A stretch of 64,000 nucleotides of DNA from Acanthamoeba sp. SK_2022b. Its lineage: Eukaryota; Discosea; Longamoebia; Acanthamoebidae. The stretch is taken from contig JANDJZ010001747.1 of NCBI GenBank assembly GCA_027943245.1, positions 62,001 through 126,000 of the forward strand, written 5' to 3'. The translations under genes and the position numbers were made by a program. The notes beneath the pieces are model-generated. The model saw only the letters and a list, made by a program, of their open reading frames with translations. It did no database searches and was not told the origin of the DNA. Below, piece after piece: positions 9,368-19,558 of the stretch. Position 1 is the stretch's first letter, and each line of letters opens with the position of its first letter.

Positions 9368-10261
9368 ATGATCAGATTTTCTTATTTGCTGCTGGCTTCC
9401 GCGCTGTCGCTGAGCGCGCTGGCGGCCAGCGCTGCCGGTCACGCGCCGGCGATCGTCGCCCACCGCGGCGGCACCGCCGATGCGCCGGAGAACACCCGCA
9501 TCGCCATCGAAACCGCGCTGAAAAACGGCGCCGACGCCATCTGGATCACCCTGCAAGAATCCAAAGACGGCGTCATCGTGCTGTATCGCCCCTCGGATCT
9601 GAAAGCGTTGACCAACCGGCAGGGCCCGGTCTCTGCCTACACCGCCGCGCAACTGGCCGAGACCGACGCTGGCTGGGCCTTCGCCAGGGGGGATACGCAC
9701 CCGTTCCGCGGCCAGGGCATCGGCATTCCGCGGCTGGACGACGTGCTTAAAGCGTTTCCGCACGTCACCTTCTATCTGGACATCAAATCCCCGGACGCCG
9801 ATCCGGCGCAGTTTGGCCAGGCGCTGCTGGCGACGCTGGAAAGCACCGACAGCCTGAACCGCATCCGCGTCTACTCCACCGACGCCAAATACCTGCAGGC
9901 GCTGCCGCCGGCCATCCCGCGCTTCGAAAGCCGCGACGAGACCCGCACGCTGCTGGCCAACGTCACCATGGCGCACCAGTGCGACGTCAAACCGGATAAC
10001 CGGCAGCCGCGCTGGTACGGGCTGGAGCTGAAGCGCGAGGTGGAAGTGGTGGAGAAATATACCCTCGGCGAAGGGCGTTCGAAGGCGTTTCTGACCTGGG
10101 ATAAAGAGTCGATGGACTGCTTCCGCTCGCAGGGCCCGGCGCACATCATCCTGTTCGGCGTCAACTCACCGCAGGAGTATCAGCAGGCGCTGGCGCTGGG
10201 CGCCGACGGCGTGATGGTCAACTCACCGGCCGAGGCGAAAAGCTTCCGCAAGGCGAAATAA
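9368..10261 (+). CDS. Exported GDPD-fold protein with missing catalytic residues
   Basis: The 297-residue protein starts with a signal peptide (cleavage near ASA-AG, residues 21-24) and continues as a glycerophosphodiester phosphodiesterase TIM barrel. It keeps the family opening IVAHRGG...APENT (His32, Arg33, Glu41) and the SKDGVIVL turn. In active GDPDs the following metal pair E-x-D and the second catalytic His-Asp are essential. Here the aligned positions are Trp59, Thr61, Arg74 and Pro75. YLDIKSPDAD keeps only an Asp where a Glu is usual. Hydrolysis by the standard mechanism therefore looks impossible. The role is unknown; it may bind a phosphodiester or have a changed activity. It stands alone between dinB and the nqr genes with its own terminator. 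Confidence 0.8.
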   Translation: MIRFSYLLLASALSLSALAASAAGHAPAIVAHRGGTADAPENTRIAIETALKNGADAIWITLQESKDGVIVLYRPSDLKALTNRQGPVSAYTAAQLAETDAGWAFARGDTHPFRGQGIGIPRLDDVLKAFPHVTFYLDIKSPDADPAQFGQALLATLESTDSLNRIRVYSTDAKYLQALPPAIPRFESRDETRTLLANVTMAHQCDVKPDNRQPRWYGLELKREVEVVEKYTLGEGRSKAFLTWDKESMDCFRSQGPAHIILFGVNSPQEYQQALALGADGVMVNSPAEAKSFRKAK

Positions 10262-10286
10262 AAAACCCGGCCAAGGCCGGGTTTTC
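10262..10286. terminator. Terminator between the GDPD-like gene and nqrM
   Basis: AAAACCCGGCC and GGCCGGGTTTT pair perfectly around a two-base AA centre. The A and T flanks allow termination of both convergent genes. Confidence 0.85.
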
Positions 10287-10293
10287 GCTACAG

Positions 10294-10521
10294 CTACAGA
10301 ATGCGGTGCTTGTCCAACTGCTCGCGCCGCTGCGCCGCTTTGGCTTCGCGCTTTTTGCGCGCATCGCAAGGTTCCGGGCAGTCGCAGACTTTCTCCATCC
10401 CCAATGCGGTGATGCCGCCGCAGCTGCCCTGCAGGCTTTTGCGTTTGAACACGTAGCCCAGCGACATCCCGCCGACGATCAGCAGGAACAACACGAAGGT
10501 GGCGGCGAATACCGTCAGCAT
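10294..10521 (-). CDS. nqrM: Na+-NQR maturation protein NqrM (DUF539)
   Basis: NqrM is a small membrane protein needed to assemble an active Na+-NQR complex, probably by supplying iron to the cysteines between NqrD and NqrE. The 75 residues show one membrane segment (about 4-25) followed by a conserved cysteine cluster: GSCGG, VCDCPEPC. The tail is charged. It lies seven bases after the apbE stop and is the last gene of the nqr operon, as in Vibrio. Confidence 0.92.
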   Translation of the reverse strand: MLTVFAATFVLFLLIVGGMSLGYVFKRKSLQGSCGGITALGMEKVCDCPEPCDARKKREAKAAQRREQLDKHRIL

Positions 10522-10528
10522 AGCAACC

Positions 10529-11560
10529 TCACGAACTCTTTTTCAGGTAGGGTTTGAACGCGTCCGAATAACGCTCCTCAAACCCGTCGGCGGTTTTCAC
10601 GATCATGAACACCGGGATACCGAGCAGATTGGCCAGCGCCAGGCCGCGCTCCGGCCCCATCACGTTCAGGCCGGTGGACAGGCCGTCGGCGGTCATGCAG
10701 GTCGGGCTCAGTACGGTGATCGACACCAGGCGGTGGTTGATCGGCCGGCCGGTGATAGGATCGATGGTGTGCGAATAGCGCACCCCGTCCTGCTCGAAGT
10801 AGTTGCGATAGTCACCCGAGGTGGCGATCGACATCTCCCCCGGCTGGATCACCAACTGCGCCTGCTGCTGCGTGCCGGCGGTCGGGCGCTCGATGGCGAT
10901 GCGCCACGGCTTTTGCTCGCCGTTGCGCCCGCGCGTGCGCACCTCACCGCCGATATCCACCATGTAGTTTTGCACGTGTTGCGATTGCAGATACTCCGCC
11001 ACCACGTCCACGCCGTATCCTTTGGCGATCGACGACAGGTCGACATACAGCTCGGGGATGCTTTTCACCAGCGCGCTGCCCTGCACCGTCAGTTTATCGG
11101 CACCGGTCCAGGCGCGGCGGTGCGCCAGCTCCGCCTCGCTCGGTACTTTATCCGGCCGCCCTTCCGGGCCGAAGCCCCACAGGTTGACCAGCGGCCCGAC
11201 GGTCACGTCCAGCGCGCCATCGGTCACGCGGTTGATGCGCAGCGCTTCGCGTACCACCTCGGCGGTCGCCGGCGAAACCGGGAACGGCCGGTCAATGTCG
11301 CGGCTGGCGTTGAAGCGGCTCAGCTCGGAGTCCGGCCGGTAGGTGGACATCTGGTCGTTCACCTGCTCCAGCCGTTTATCGATCTCCGCCTGCATCTCGC
11401 GCGCCGACGGCGTATCGTCGCCGGTCACGTAACGGATCGAATACGAGGTGCCCATGGTTTTACCCGTCAGGTCCACCTGTTCCGGCCCGCAGCCGGTCAG
11501 CAGCAGGGTGGCGCTCAGCGCCACGCCCGTCAGCCAGTTCTTCATCGCCAATGCGCGCAT
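10529..11560 (-). CDS. apbE: FAD:protein FMN transferase ApbE (flavin attachment to NqrB and NqrC)
   Basis: ApbE transfers FMN from FAD to a threonine in the S/T-G-A-T motif of target proteins; here the targets are NqrB and NqrC of the same operon. The N-terminus is a lipoprotein signal (LLTGC), so the enzyme is anchored facing the periplasm. The core shows the family blocks GKTMGTSYSIRY, DGALDVTVGPLVNLWGFGP, LSSIAKGYGVD and YSHTIDPITGRPI with the Mg-binding region. Two starts are possible: ATG at 11560, directly after the nqrF stop, and ATG at 11545 (MKNWLTG). The second gives a more typical signal peptide, the first the better RBS. Confidence 0.93.
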   Translation of the reverse strand: MRALAMKNWLTGVALSATLLLTGCGPEQVDLTGKTMGTSYSIRYVTGDDTPSAREMQAEIDKRLEQVNDQMSTYRPDSELSRFNASRDIDRPFPVSPATAEVVREALRINRVTDGALDVTVGPLVNLWGFGPEGRPDKVPSEAELAHRRAWTGADKLTVQGSALVKSIPELYVDLSSIAKGYGVDVVAEYLQSQHVQNYMVDIGGEVRTRGRNGEQKPWRIAIERPTAGTQQQAQLVIQPGEMSIATSGDYRNYFEQDGVRYSHTIDPITGRPINHRLVSITVLSPTCMTADGLSTGLNVMGPERGLALANLLGIPVFMIVKTADGFEERYSDAFKPYLKKSS

Positions 11561-12784
11561 TTAGCCACCAAAGTCATCCAGCATGATGTTTTCGTCTTCG
11601 ACGCCCAGATCTTTCAGCATCTTGATCACCGCAGCGTTCATCATCGGCGGCCCGCACATGTAAAACTCGCAGTCCTCCGGCGCCGGGTGATTCCTCAGGT
11701 AGTTCTCCAGCAGAACATTATGGATAAAGCCGGTGTAGCCGGTCCAGTTATCTTCCGGCTGCGGATCCGACAGCGCCACGTGCCAGGTGAAGTTGTCGTT
11801 CTCCGCCTGCAGCTGGTTGAAGTCGTCTTCATAGAACATCTCGCGCAGCGAACGCGCGCCGTACCAGAAGGTGATCTTGCGCTTCGAGTTCAGGCGCTTG
11901 AGCTGATCGAAGATGTGCGAACGCATCGGCGCCATGCCCGCGCCGCCGCCGATGAAGATCATTTCGGCGTCGGTTTCCTTGGCGAAGAACTCGCCGAACG
12001 GCCCGGAGATCGTCACCTTGTCACCCGCCTTCAACGACCAGATATAGGAAGACATGATGCCCGGCGGCACGTCCGGGTTGTTTGGCGGCGGCGTGGCGAT
12101 ACGCACGTTGAGCATGATGATGCCCTTCTCTTCCGGGTAGTTGGCCATCGAGTAGGCGCGCACCGTGGTGTCGTTCACCGTCGAGCGGTAGCGGAACAGG
12201 TTGAACTTGTCCCAGTCGCCGCGATACTCCTGCGGCACGTCGAAGTCGGCGTAGCTGATGTCGTGCGCCGGGGCTTCGATCTGGATGAAACCGCCCGCGC
12301 GGAACGGCACGTCTTCGCCATCGGGGATCTTCAGCTTCAGCTCTTTGATAAAGGTGGCTTTGTTATCGTTGGAGATAACCTCGCACTCCCATTTCTTCAC
12401 GCCGAAGATCTCTTCCGGCAGCTCGATCTTCAGGTTCTGCTTCACGTTCACCTGGCACGCCAGGCGGCAACCCTCTTTTGCTTCGCGCTTGTTGATGTGC
12501 GAGAGCTCGGTCGGCAGGATATCGCCGCCGCCCTCTTTGATCACCACCCGGCACTGGCCGCAGGAACCGCCGCCGCCGCAAGCCGAGGAGACGAAAATTC
12601 CCTGGCTGGAGAGCACGTTGAGCAGCTTGTCGCCCGCCGGCGCATGGAAGCTCTTATCCAAATCGCCGTTGATCTCCACCGCGATGTCGCCGGTGTTCAC
12701 CAGCTTCGATTTGGCGAACAGGATCAGCAATACCAGCACCATCACGATGGTGGTGAACATTGCTACGCCTAAAATAATTTCCAT
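11561..12784 (-). CDS. nqrF: Na+-translocating NADH:quinone reductase subunit F
   Basis: NqrF is the electron entry point of Na+-NQR: it oxidises NADH via FAD and passes electrons to a 2Fe-2S centre. The 407 residues show an N-terminal membrane anchor (3-23), a ferredoxin domain with cluster ligands Cys69, Cys75, Cys78 and Cys110, and a ferredoxin-reductase domain with the FAD motif RAYSMANYP and an NADH pocket ([14 protein letters not shown]). The C-terminal MLDDFGG is typical. It lies 15 bases downstream of nqrE and directly abuts apbE. Confidence 0.97.
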   Translation of the reverse strand: MEIILGVAMFTTIVMVLVLLILFAKSKLVNTGDIAVEINGDLDKSFHAPAGDKLLNVLSSQGIFVSSACGGGGSCGQCRVVIKEGGGDILPTELSHINKREAKEGCRLACQVNVKQNLKIELPEEIFGVKKWECEVISNDNKATFIKELKLKIPDGEDVPFRAGGFIQIEAPAHDISYADFDVPQEYRGDWDKFNLFRYRSTVNDTTVRAYSMANYPEEKGIIMLNVRIATPPPNNPDVPPGIMSSYIWSLKAGDKVTISGPFGEFFAKETDAEMIFIGGGAGMAPMRSHIFDQLKRLNSKRKITFWYGARSLREMFYEDDFNQLQAENDNFTWHVALSDPQPEDNWTGYTGFIHNVLLENYLRNHPAPEDCEFYMCGPPMMNAAVIKMLKDLGVEDENIMLDDFGG

Positions 12785-12799
12785 AAATTCTTCCCGCCT

Positions 12800-13396
12800 T
12801 TACAACTGAACACCGGAGAAGGACATGAAGCCCAGCGCCATCAGTCCGGTGGTGATAAAGGTAATGCCCAAGCCGCGCAGTCCCGCCGGCACGTTGGCAT
12901 ACTTGAGTTTTTCGCGGATCCCCGCCATGGCGACGATCGCCAGCATCCAGCCGGTGCCGGAGCCGATGCCGTACACCACCGATTCGGCGAAGTTGTAGTC
13001 GCGCTGCACCATGAAGGACACGCCGCCGAAGATGGCGCAGTTCACGGTGATGAGCGGCAGGAAGATGCCGAGCGCGTTATACAGCGACGGGAAGAAGCGA
13101 TCGAGGATCATCTCCAAAATCTGCACCAGCGCCGCGATCACGCCGATGAAGGTGATGAAGTTGAGGAAGCTCAGATCGACGCCTTCCACCAGCGCGCCGT
13201 CGCGCAGGATCAGGTTGTAGACCAGGTTGTTCACCGGCACCGAAATGCCGAGCACGATGGTCACCGCGATGCCCAGGCCAAAGGCGGTCGAGACCTTCTT
13301 CGACACCGCCAGGAAGGTACACATCCCGAGGAAGAACGCCAGCGCCATGTTCTCGACGAACACCGCGCGCACAAACAGGCTGATATAGTGTTCCAT
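12800..13396 (-). CDS. nqrE: Na+-NQR subunit E
   Basis: NqrE is an integral membrane subunit that, with NqrD, holds an iron centre between pseudo-symmetric halves. The 198 residues comprise about six membrane segments. The first contains [18 protein letters not shown] with the conserved cysteine, and VNCAIFGG in the middle carries the second. Length and sequence match the family throughout. It starts seven bases after the nqrD stop. Confidence 0.97.
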   Translation of the reverse strand: MEHYISLFVRAVFVENMALAFFLGMCTFLAVSKKVSTAFGLGIAVTIVLGISVPVNNLVYNLILRDGALVEGVDLSFLNFITFIGVIAALVQILEMILDRFFPSLYNALGIFLPLITVNCAIFGGVSFMVQRDYNFAESVVYGIGSGTGWMLAIVAMAGIREKLKYANVPAGLRGLGITFITTGLMALGFMSFSGVQL

Positions 13397-13402
13397 CGGC
13401 CT

Positions 13403-14032
13403 TTACTCCTTTTCGATCTGCGCCGGCTTCAGGGTGCGCAGTACCCAGATCAGCAGGCCGATGATGAAGAATGCGCTCGGCGCCAGCAGGAACAGGCCGT
13501 TCGGCTGATACCAGCCGCCGTTCTGCACCGTTTCCAGCACCGGGACGCCGAACAGCTTGCCGGAGCCAATCAGCTCGCGCAGGAAACCGACCAGCACCAG
13601 GATCACCCCGTAGCCCAGCCCGTTGCCGATGCCGTCCATAAAGCTCTCGATCGGCGGCGACTTCATGGCGTAAGCCTCGGCGCGCCCCATCACGATACAG
13701 TTGGTGATGATAAGGCCGACGAACACCGACAGCTGCTTGGAGATCTCGAACGCGTAGGCGCGCAACAGCTGATCGACCACGATCACCAGCGAGGCGATGA
13801 TCGCCATCTGCACGATGATGCGCACGCTGTTGGGAATATGGTGACGGATCAGCGAGATGAAGAAGCTGGAGAACGCCGTGACCAGCGTCACCGCAATGGT
13901 CATCACCACCGCCGTCTCCAGCTTGGTGGTCACCGCCAACGCAGAACAGACGCCCAGCACCTGCAGGGCGATCGGGTTATTGTCGAACAGCGGCCCCAGC
14001 AGGACCCGCTTTATCTCTTTGGAATCAGCCAT
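13403..14032 (-). CDS. nqrD: Na+-NQR subunit D
   Basis: NqrD is the partner of NqrE in the membrane part of the sodium pump. The 209 residues have six predicted membrane segments. The conserved cysteines lie in [14 protein letters not shown] and [14 protein letters not shown]. The start codon overlaps the end of nqrC by eight bases, which points to translational coupling. Confidence 0.97.
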   Translation of the reverse strand: MADSKEIKRVLLGPLFDNNPIALQVLGVCSALAVTTKLETAVVMTIAVTLVTAFSSFFISLIRHHIPNSVRIIVQMAIIASLVIVVDQLLRAYAFEISKQLSVFVGLIITNCIVMGRAEAYAMKSPPIESFMDGIGNGLGYGVILVLVGFLRELIGSGKLFGVPVLETVQNGGWYQPNGLFLLAPSAFFIIGLLIWVLRTLKPAQIEKE

Positions 14033-14819
14033 TTTTCAGCGCTCCTTCACGAACTTTTTTCAGGAACGGGCCGAAGCCGTGCTCGCCCAACCAGAAATCA
14101 AACGTATGCTGCACGCCGTTGGAGGTCAGCGTGGCGCCGGACAGGCCGTCCACCCCGTGCACATCCCCCTGACGCGCGCCGCCTTTCACCACGCGGATCG
14201 CCGGCTGGCCGTTGTCGTCGAACAGCTGTTTGCCGACCCACTGCTGGCGCCAGGACGGGTTCTCGACCTCGCCACCCAGCCCCGGGGTTTCCCCCTGGTC
14301 GTAGTAAGTGATGCCCTTGACCGTGTTGCCGTCGTTATCCAGCGCCACGAAGGCGTACATCATCGACCACAGGCCGGTGCCGTATACCGGCAGCACAATC
14401 TTGTTCACCTGGCCGCTTTCATCGCGCACCAGGTAGATTTCCGCCTGATTGCTGCGGCGCTTGATGCCGGCCGGATCGTCGCCCGCCGCCAGCGCCACGC
14501 TTTTGGCGTCGTCGCGCAGCGCGGCGCCCAGATCGAACGCCGCCGCCTTGCCGGCGACAAACTCGCCGCTGTTCAGATCCACCAGGCGCGGCTCGATGCG
14601 TTCGCTGTACAGGCGCTTGACCTGCTCGCTCTCCATTTTCGGCTGCAACAGGCCGGCTACGTCGAGAATATTGCGCTGCTTATCGAGCAGCTTTTGCTCC
14701 TGCTGTTTGGACTTCAGGCCGACGGCGGAGCCCGCCACCACCACTGAACACACCAGACACAGCAGCAGCACTACCAGCAGCGTTTTACCGATGCCGTCGT
14801 TTTTCGCTTCATTCGCCAC
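14025..14819 (-). CDS. nqrC: Na+-NQR subunit C (covalent FMN carrier)
   Basis: NqrC carries an FMN bound covalently to a threonine on the periplasmic side. The 264-residue protein has one N-terminal membrane helix (about 11-33) and a soluble FMN-binding domain with the flavinylation motif SGATLTS; Thr230 is the expected attachment residue. The start is GTG at 14819 (VANEAKND), inside the last codons of nqrB (11-bp overlap). ApbE, encoded downstream, is the likely modifying enzyme. Confidence 0.96.
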   Translation of the reverse strand: MANEAKNDGIGKTLLVVLLLCLVCSVVVAGSAVGLKSKQQEQKLLDKQRNILDVAGLLQPKMESEQVKRLYSERIEPRLVDLNSGEFVAGKAAAFDLGAALRDDAKSVALAAGDDPAGIKRRSNQAEIYLVRDESGQVNKIVLPVYGTGLWSMMYAFVALDNDGNTVKGITYYDQGETPGLGGEVENPSWRQQWVGKQLFDDNGQPAIRVVKGGARQGDVHGVDGLSGATLTSNGVQHTFDFWLGEHGFGPFLKKVREGALKNG

Positions 14820-16050
14820 GGGCTTTTCTCCGCTTGATGTTGGCCTGCACCACCAGATAATCGAACAGCGGTGCGAACAGGTTGGCGAACAGGATCGCCA
14901 GCATCATGCCTTCCGGATAGGCGGGGTTGACCACCCGGATCAGCACGCACATCACGCCGATCAGAATGCCGTACCACCATTTCCCCTTGTTGGTGAAGGA
15001 GGCGGAAACCGGGTCGGTCGCCATAAAGATCATGCCGAAGGCGAAACCGCCCAGCACCAGGTGCCAGTACCACGGCATGGCGAACATCGGGTTGGTATCG
15101 GAACCGATGGCGTTGAACAGCAGGGCGGAAGCCACCATGCCGAGCATTACGCCGGCGACGATGCGCCAGGAGGCCACGCGGCCGAACAGGATAATCGCCC
15201 CGCCGATCAGGATCATCAGCGTGGAGACTTCACCGATGGAGCCGGGAATGTTGCCGAGGAAGGCGTCCATCCAGCTGATGGACTGGCCGGTGGCCACGTT
15301 GCTCAGGCTGTGCGCCCCGCCAGCGCTCCACTGCGCCAGCGGCGTCGCGCCGGAGAAACCGTCCGCAGAGGTCCACACCAGATCGCCGGAGATCTGCGCC
15401 GGATAGGCGAAGAACAGGAAGGCGCGGCCGGCCAACGCCGGGTTGAGGAAGTTGCGCCCGGTGCCGCCGAAGATCTCTTTGGCCACCACCACGCCGAAGG
15501 TGATGCCCAGCGCGGCCTGCCACAGCGGCAGGGTCGGCGGCACGATCAGCGCGAACAGGATAGAGGTGACGAAGAAGCCTTCGTTGACCTCATGCTTGCG
15601 GATAATGGCGAACAGCACTTCCCAGAAGCCGCCGACGACAAACACCACGGCGTAGATCGGCAGGAAGTAACAGGCGCCCAGCACCATTTTGCTGACCCAG
15701 CCGGCGTCGGCCGCCAGCGAGGCGCCGAGCCACTGCGCCAGGCGATAATGCCAGTCGCCCGCCAGCACCTGTTGCAGCTCGTCGCCGCTGTACAGATGGT
15801 GCAGCGCCGGGATTGCCTGCTGGCCGACGTTGTACATGCCCCAGAACATCGCCGGGAATACCGCCAGCCACACCAGGATCATCATGCGTTTCAAATCGAT
15901 GGCGTCGCGCACGTGCGAAGCGCCGCGCGTCACCGTGCCGGGGGTATAAAACACCGTGGTGGTCGCTTCATACAGCGGGTACCACTTTTCCAGTTTGCCG
16001 CCCGGCGTGAAGTGATGCTCTATCTTCTCAAAATAATTCTTCAGGCCCAT
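14809..16050 (-). CDS. nqrB: Na+-NQR subunit B (covalent FMN, riboflavin, sodium path)
   Basis: NqrB is the large membrane subunit that binds a covalent FMN and riboflavin and contains the sodium pathway. The 413 residues show about ten membrane segments. The flavinylation motif SGAT lies at 233-236, so Thr236 is the attachment site, the same number as in Vibrio. The block [20 protein letters not shown] is nearly invariant in the family. It starts three bases after the nqrA stop. Confidence 0.97.
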   Translation of the reverse strand: MGLKNYFEKIEHHFTPGGKLEKWYPLYEATTTVFYTPGTVTRGASHVRDAIDLKRMMILVWLAVFPAMFWGMYNVGQQAIPALHHLYSGDELQQVLAGDWHYRLAQWLGASLAADAGWVSKMVLGACYFLPIYAVVFVVGGFWEVLFAIIRKHEVNEGFFVTSILFALIVPPTLPLWQAALGITFGVVVAKEIFGGTGRNFLNPALAGRAFLFFAYPAQISGDLVWTSADGFSGATPLAQWSAGGAHSLSNVATGQSISWMDAFLGNIPGSIGEVSTLMILIGGAIILFGRVASWRIVAGVMLGMVASALLFNAIGSDTNPMFAMPWYWHLVLGGFAFGMIFMATDPVSASFTNKGKWWYGILIGVMCVLIRVVNPAYPEGMMLAILFANLFAPLFDYLVVQANIKRRKARGE

Positions 16051-16053
16051 CGG

Positions 16054-17403
16054 TTATCCTTCCTGCTCAATCTTGGTCAGCACCTCGCGCAGCACCGGCG
16101 CGTACTCATACTTGCCGGGGCAAACGAAGGTGCACAGCGCCAGATCTTCCTCGTCCAGCTCCAGACAGCCCAGCGCCTGCGCGCTGTCGCTGTCGCCCGC
16201 CAGCAGATCGCGCAGCAGCAGCGTCGGCAGAATATCCAGCGGCATCACCCGCTCGTAGTTGCCGATCGGCACCATGGCGCGCTCGCCGCCGTTAGTGGTA
16301 GTCGAGAAGGCGAACAGTTTGTTCTTCAGGAAGTGGCCCAGCGTGGTGCGGGTAATGGAGAACTTGTTCGGCGAAGGCACGATCCAACCGAACAGCTCTT
16401 TGTCGCGCCCTTCTTCCAGCACCGACACCTGCGAGTGGAAACGGCCGAGCCAGGCGTTTGGGCCGGCGGCGTGCATGCCGTTCAGCACCGAACCGGAGAT
16501 CACCCGGTTCTCGCCGTCTTTCAGGCGGCCGGCGGTCAGCTCCTCGAGGCTGGCCCCCAGGCGGGTGCGCAGCAGCGCCGGCTGCGCCACCTGCGGCCCG
16601 GCCAGCGCCACGACCCGGCGGGTATCGAGCTTACCGGTGGTGAACAGCGTGCCGATGGCGATGACGTCCTGGTAGCCGATGTGCCAAACGGTTTTCTTCA
16701 GGCTGACCGGTTCCAGGAAGTGAATGTGCGTACCCACCAGCCCGGCGGGGTGCGGGCCGGCAAATTCGCTGTAGGCGATCTGCGGGCTGCTCTGCTGGCC
16801 AACGGAGGCACCGGCGGCGTGGCATACGTGTACCTTGCCCGTCGTCAGGCGCGCCAACACCAGCAGCCCGGCGTTGAACGCCGCCTGCTGTTCGGCGATG
16901 ATCACCTGCGGATCGGCGGCCAGCGGCTGGGTATCCATCGCGGTGACGAAAATGGCGCGCGCTTCGCTGCCGGGGCTCGGCGTTTTGCTGAACGGACGGG
17001 TGCGCAGCGCGGTCCACAGGCCGCTGGCGATCAGTTCACTCTCGACCTGTTCGCGCGGCAGCTGGGCCAACTCCCCCAGCGGGTAATACGCAAACTCGAG
17101 CTGATCGTCGCCGCCGTTTTCCAGCGCAATCACCACCGATTGCAATACGCGCCGTTCGCCGCGGTTAATCGCGGCGATGCGGCCGCTGGCGGGAGCCGTG
17201 AAGAAAACCCCGGGGTTTTTCTTATCTTCGAACAACGCCTGGCCTTTCTTAACGGTATCGCCTTCCTGCACCAGCATGGAGGGACGCATTCCGACATACT
17301 CTTCCCCAAGCAGGGCGACATGCTGAATGTTCGGGCCGTCTTGGATCGCCTGAACCGGAGCCCCGGCTATCGGCAGATCTAACCCTTTTCTGATCTTAAT
17401 CAT
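16054..17403 (-). CDS. nqrA: Na+-NQR subunit A
   Basis: NqrA is the cytoplasmic subunit that binds quinone near the membrane surface. With the ATG at 17403 ([14 protein letters not shown]) it has 449 residues, close to the Vibrio protein. The blocks [39 protein letters not shown] and [13 protein letters not shown] are conserved. The frame is open for 35 codons further upstream without family similarity. The Shine-Dalgarno of the chosen start is weak, which is odd for the first gene of a highly expressed operon. The order nqrABCDEF-apbE-nqrM is complete. Confidence 0.95.
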   Translation of the reverse strand: MIKIRKGLDLPIAGAPVQAIQDGPNIQHVALLGEEYVGMRPSMLVQEGDTVKKGQALFEDKKNPGVFFTAPASGRIAAINRGERRVLQSVVIALENGGDDQLEFAYYPLGELAQLPREQVESELIASGLWTALRTRPFSKTPSPGSEARAIFVTAMDTQPLAADPQVIIAEQQAAFNAGLLVLARLTTGKVHVCHAAGASVGQQSSPQIAYSEFAGPHPAGLVGTHIHFLEPVSLKKTVWHIGYQDVIAIGTLFTTGKLDTRRVVALAGPQVAQPALLRTRLGASLEELTAGRLKDGENRVISGSVLNGMHAAGPNAWLGRFHSQVSVLEEGRDKELFGWIVPSPNKFSITRTTLGHFLKNKLFAFSTTTNGGERAMVPIGNYERVMPLDILPTLLLRDLLAGDSDSAQALGCLELDEEDLALCTFVCPGKYEYAPVLREVLTKIEQEG

Positions 17404-17955
17404 AGGATTTATACGATGTAGTTTGGTTTGCACGTCTGCCCGGCCCCAGAGGCGGGTGCTGACGATGCCAGGATTGCCGGGCAGTGCGCATGGCGGCACG
17501 CCCAACATGAACTTTCTCGCAGTGAAAAATCGGGGTAACGCGCATTCCCTTGATTCCCCCTTTCCGTTGTTTGCTCGACAGTCGATGTGTTAACGGCCTG
17601 TAGCCAAATAACCATCTAAACGGCCGGGTTATATGCCATAACCCCTGCCGCTTCAATCGCCACAGCGCGTTAAATTGAAGAGGGAATATTAACATTGTTC
17701 GCAACATTGTTCTGCGTTCCGTCGTGACTTGGGTCAAGCAAACGCAATTAAATTTCGCCTGTTTTTCACTACTTATCGTTAAAATCTGCCGGTCATTTCA
17801 CTTTTATCGAGCTTTGTCGTTTTTTTATACATATCACGTATTGCTAAAAATAAACGCGCTGGTAATCTGGCGGTGTTTTGCAGCAGTAAAAACAATAATC
17901 AGTGGCATGCCGACCAACGTCATTGGCTGGCAGATAAATATAAGCAGGAATAATA
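17404..17955. promoter_or_regulatory. Divergent promoter region of nqrA and dpaA
   Basis: This 552-bp gap between the nqr operon (minus) and dpaA (plus) holds no credible gene. It becomes T- and A-rich towards dpaA. An RBS (AGGA, seven bases before ATG) precedes dpaA. I saw no convincing FNR, ArcA or riboswitch signature. Its length suggests more regulation than a bare promoter pair. Confidence 0.5.
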
Positions 17956-18723
17956 ATGAGCAAAATCGCGCTGTTGTTTGCGATGCTTGTTTCTATGCCG
18001 ATGATCACGGCCTGCAGCGCCAGCGAGCAGGTACCGGAAACGCCGGTAGTTAAACAGCAATTATTGGGTTCGCCGGTCTATATTCAGATCTTCAAAGAGG
18101 AACGCAAGCTGGAATTGTATGCCAAAATGGGCAATGAATTCCGCCTGGTCAACACGTTCCCGATCTGTAATTTCTCCGGTGGGCTGGGTCCTAAACGTCG
18201 TGAAGGCGACTTTAAAAGTCCGGAAGGCTTTTATAGCGTTGACGCGCGCCATCTGAAACCCGACAGCAAGTATTATCGGGCGATCAATATCGGTTTCCCT
18301 AATGATTACGATAAATCGCAGGGCTATTCCGGCGCTTATCTGATGATCCACGGTGAATGTAAATCGATCGGCTGTTACGCGATGACCAACACCTATATGG
18401 ATGAGATCTATCGCTATGTCGAAGCCGCCTTCGCCTATGGCCAAAGCCGCGTCGACATCAGCATCTACCCGTTCCGCATGACCGAGCAAAACCTCAAGCG
18501 CCATGCGTCATCCAGCTATATCGCCTTCTGGCGCCAGCTGAAGCCGGGCTACGATTACTTCGCGAAGAACCACCAGCCGCCGATGATGACCGTGGACAAC
18601 GGCCAGTACGTGCTGGGTCAACCGTTGATGAGCAGCGGCCAGATGACGCAGTACGCGTCAGCCAGCCCGACGCCCAACACCAACCCCTTCGCTCAGAACA
18701 AGCCGCTCACCGAAGTGAAATAA
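17956..18723 (+). CDS. dpaA: Peptidoglycan-Lpp amidase of the L,D-transpeptidase family (YafK, LdtF)
   Basis: DpaA detaches Braun lipoprotein from peptidoglycan; the fold is that of L,D-transpeptidases. The YkuD active-site motif reads [10 protein letters not shown] with His132 and catalytic Cys140. [14 protein letters not shown] and [12 protein letters not shown] are conserved with E. coli YafK (246 residues; 255 here). The signal peptide ends in ITAC (Cys20), which resembles a lipobox, while E. coli YafK has an ordinary cleavage site. The 3' end overlaps the convergent yafJ by 66 bp. Confidence 0.92.
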   Translation: MSKIALLFAMLVSMPMITACSASEQVPETPVVKQQLLGSPVYIQIFKEERKLELYAKMGNEFRLVNTFPICNFSGGLGPKRREGDFKSPEGFYSVDARHLKPDSKYYRAINIGFPNDYDKSQGYSGAYLMIHGECKSIGCYAMTNTYMDEIYRYVEAAFAYGQSRVDISIYPFRMTEQNLKRHASSSYIAFWRQLKPGYDYFAKNHQPPMMTVDNGQYVLGQPLMSSGQMTQYASASPTPNTNPFAQNKPLTEVK

Positions 18724-19461
18724 CGCGAACTCGCCTGGCTCAATCTTGTGCCAGGTTTCGTTGGCGGTCAGCGGTTGGGTGGCGATCACCGTGACCACAT
18801 CGTTCGGTGTGGTCTGCTGCTGAAAATCGATTTCCACATCCTGATCGAGCAGCGTCGCCTTGCCGAACGGCGCGCGGCGCGTGATCCAATACAGGTTGGT
18901 GGAGCAATAGGCCATCACGAAGCGCCCGTCCGACAACAGCATGTTGAATACCCCTTTCTTGCGCAGCTGGCTCGCCAACAGGCCGATGTAGCGGAAAACC
19001 GCCGGCCACTGGCTCGGGGTGCGCGGGTATTTCAGCGCCAGCTGATGCAGCAGCCAGCAGAACGCGTATTCGCTGTCGGTCTGGCCGACCGGGCGAAACG
19101 TGCCGGTATCCAGCTGACGGTAGCCTTTCAATTGGCCGTTGTGCGCGTAGGTCCAGTTGCGGCCCCACAGTTCGCGGGTGAACGGGTGGGTGTTTTCCAG
19201 CGCCACTTCGCCGCGGTTGGCCTGGCGAATATGGGACACCACCGCACAGGACTTGATCGGGTAGTCCTGCACCAGGCGGGCGATCGGCGAGTTGAAGCTC
19301 GGCTGCGGATCCTTGAATGTGCGGCAGCCGTTCCCTTCATAGAAGGTAATGCCCCAGCCATCCTTATGCGGCCCGGTGCGGCCGCCGCGCTGTACCAGGC
19401 CGGTAAAGCTGAAGCAGATATCGGTCGGTACGTTTGCGCTCATCCCGAGCAGTTCACACAT
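18658..19461 (-). CDS. yafJ: Class II glutamine amidotransferase-like protein YafJ
   Basis: YafJ has the N-terminal nucleophile fold of glutamine amidotransferases. The start at 19461 leaves Cys2 ([12 protein letters not shown]) as the nucleophile after removal of Met; an in-frame ATG three codons upstream would bury it. Conserved blocks are [25 protein letters not shown] and GQTDSEYAF. No synthase domain follows, so the acceptor of the ammonia is unknown. The 267 residues exceed E. coli YafJ by about 12; the extra C-terminus ([12 protein letters not shown]) is read from DNA that also codes for the end of DpaA. Confidence 0.93.
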   Translation of the reverse strand: MCELLGMSANVPTDICFSFTGLVQRGGRTGPHKDGWGITFYEGNGCRTFKDPQPSFNSPIARLVQDYPIKSCAVVSHIRQANRGEVALENTHPFTRELWGRNWTYAHNGQLKGYRQLDTGTFRPVGQTDSEYAFCWLLHQLALKYPRTPSQWPAVFRYIGLLASQLRKKGVFNMLLSDGRFVMAYCSTNLYWITRRAPFGKATLLDQDVEIDFQQQTTPNDVVTVIATQPLTANETWHKIEPGEFALFHFGERLVLSEGVGVGRRAG

Positions 19462-19558
19462 CGCCAGCACTCCTTAACCACACTGACACAGGCTGTGCGG
19501 GCGCACCATGCGGCGCCCGCAGTCTTATTCATGGGGAGCCGCAGCTCCCCGCAGGCTA

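Noticed and set aside
14449..17382. 977-codon open frame on plus opposite nqrABC
   Set aside because: It spans several genuine nqr genes on the other strand and their junctions. It has no domain and no RBS.
17724..18053. 109-codon frame overlapping the dpaA start
   Set aside because: It runs out of frame into dpaA, and its residues show no signal peptide or domain.
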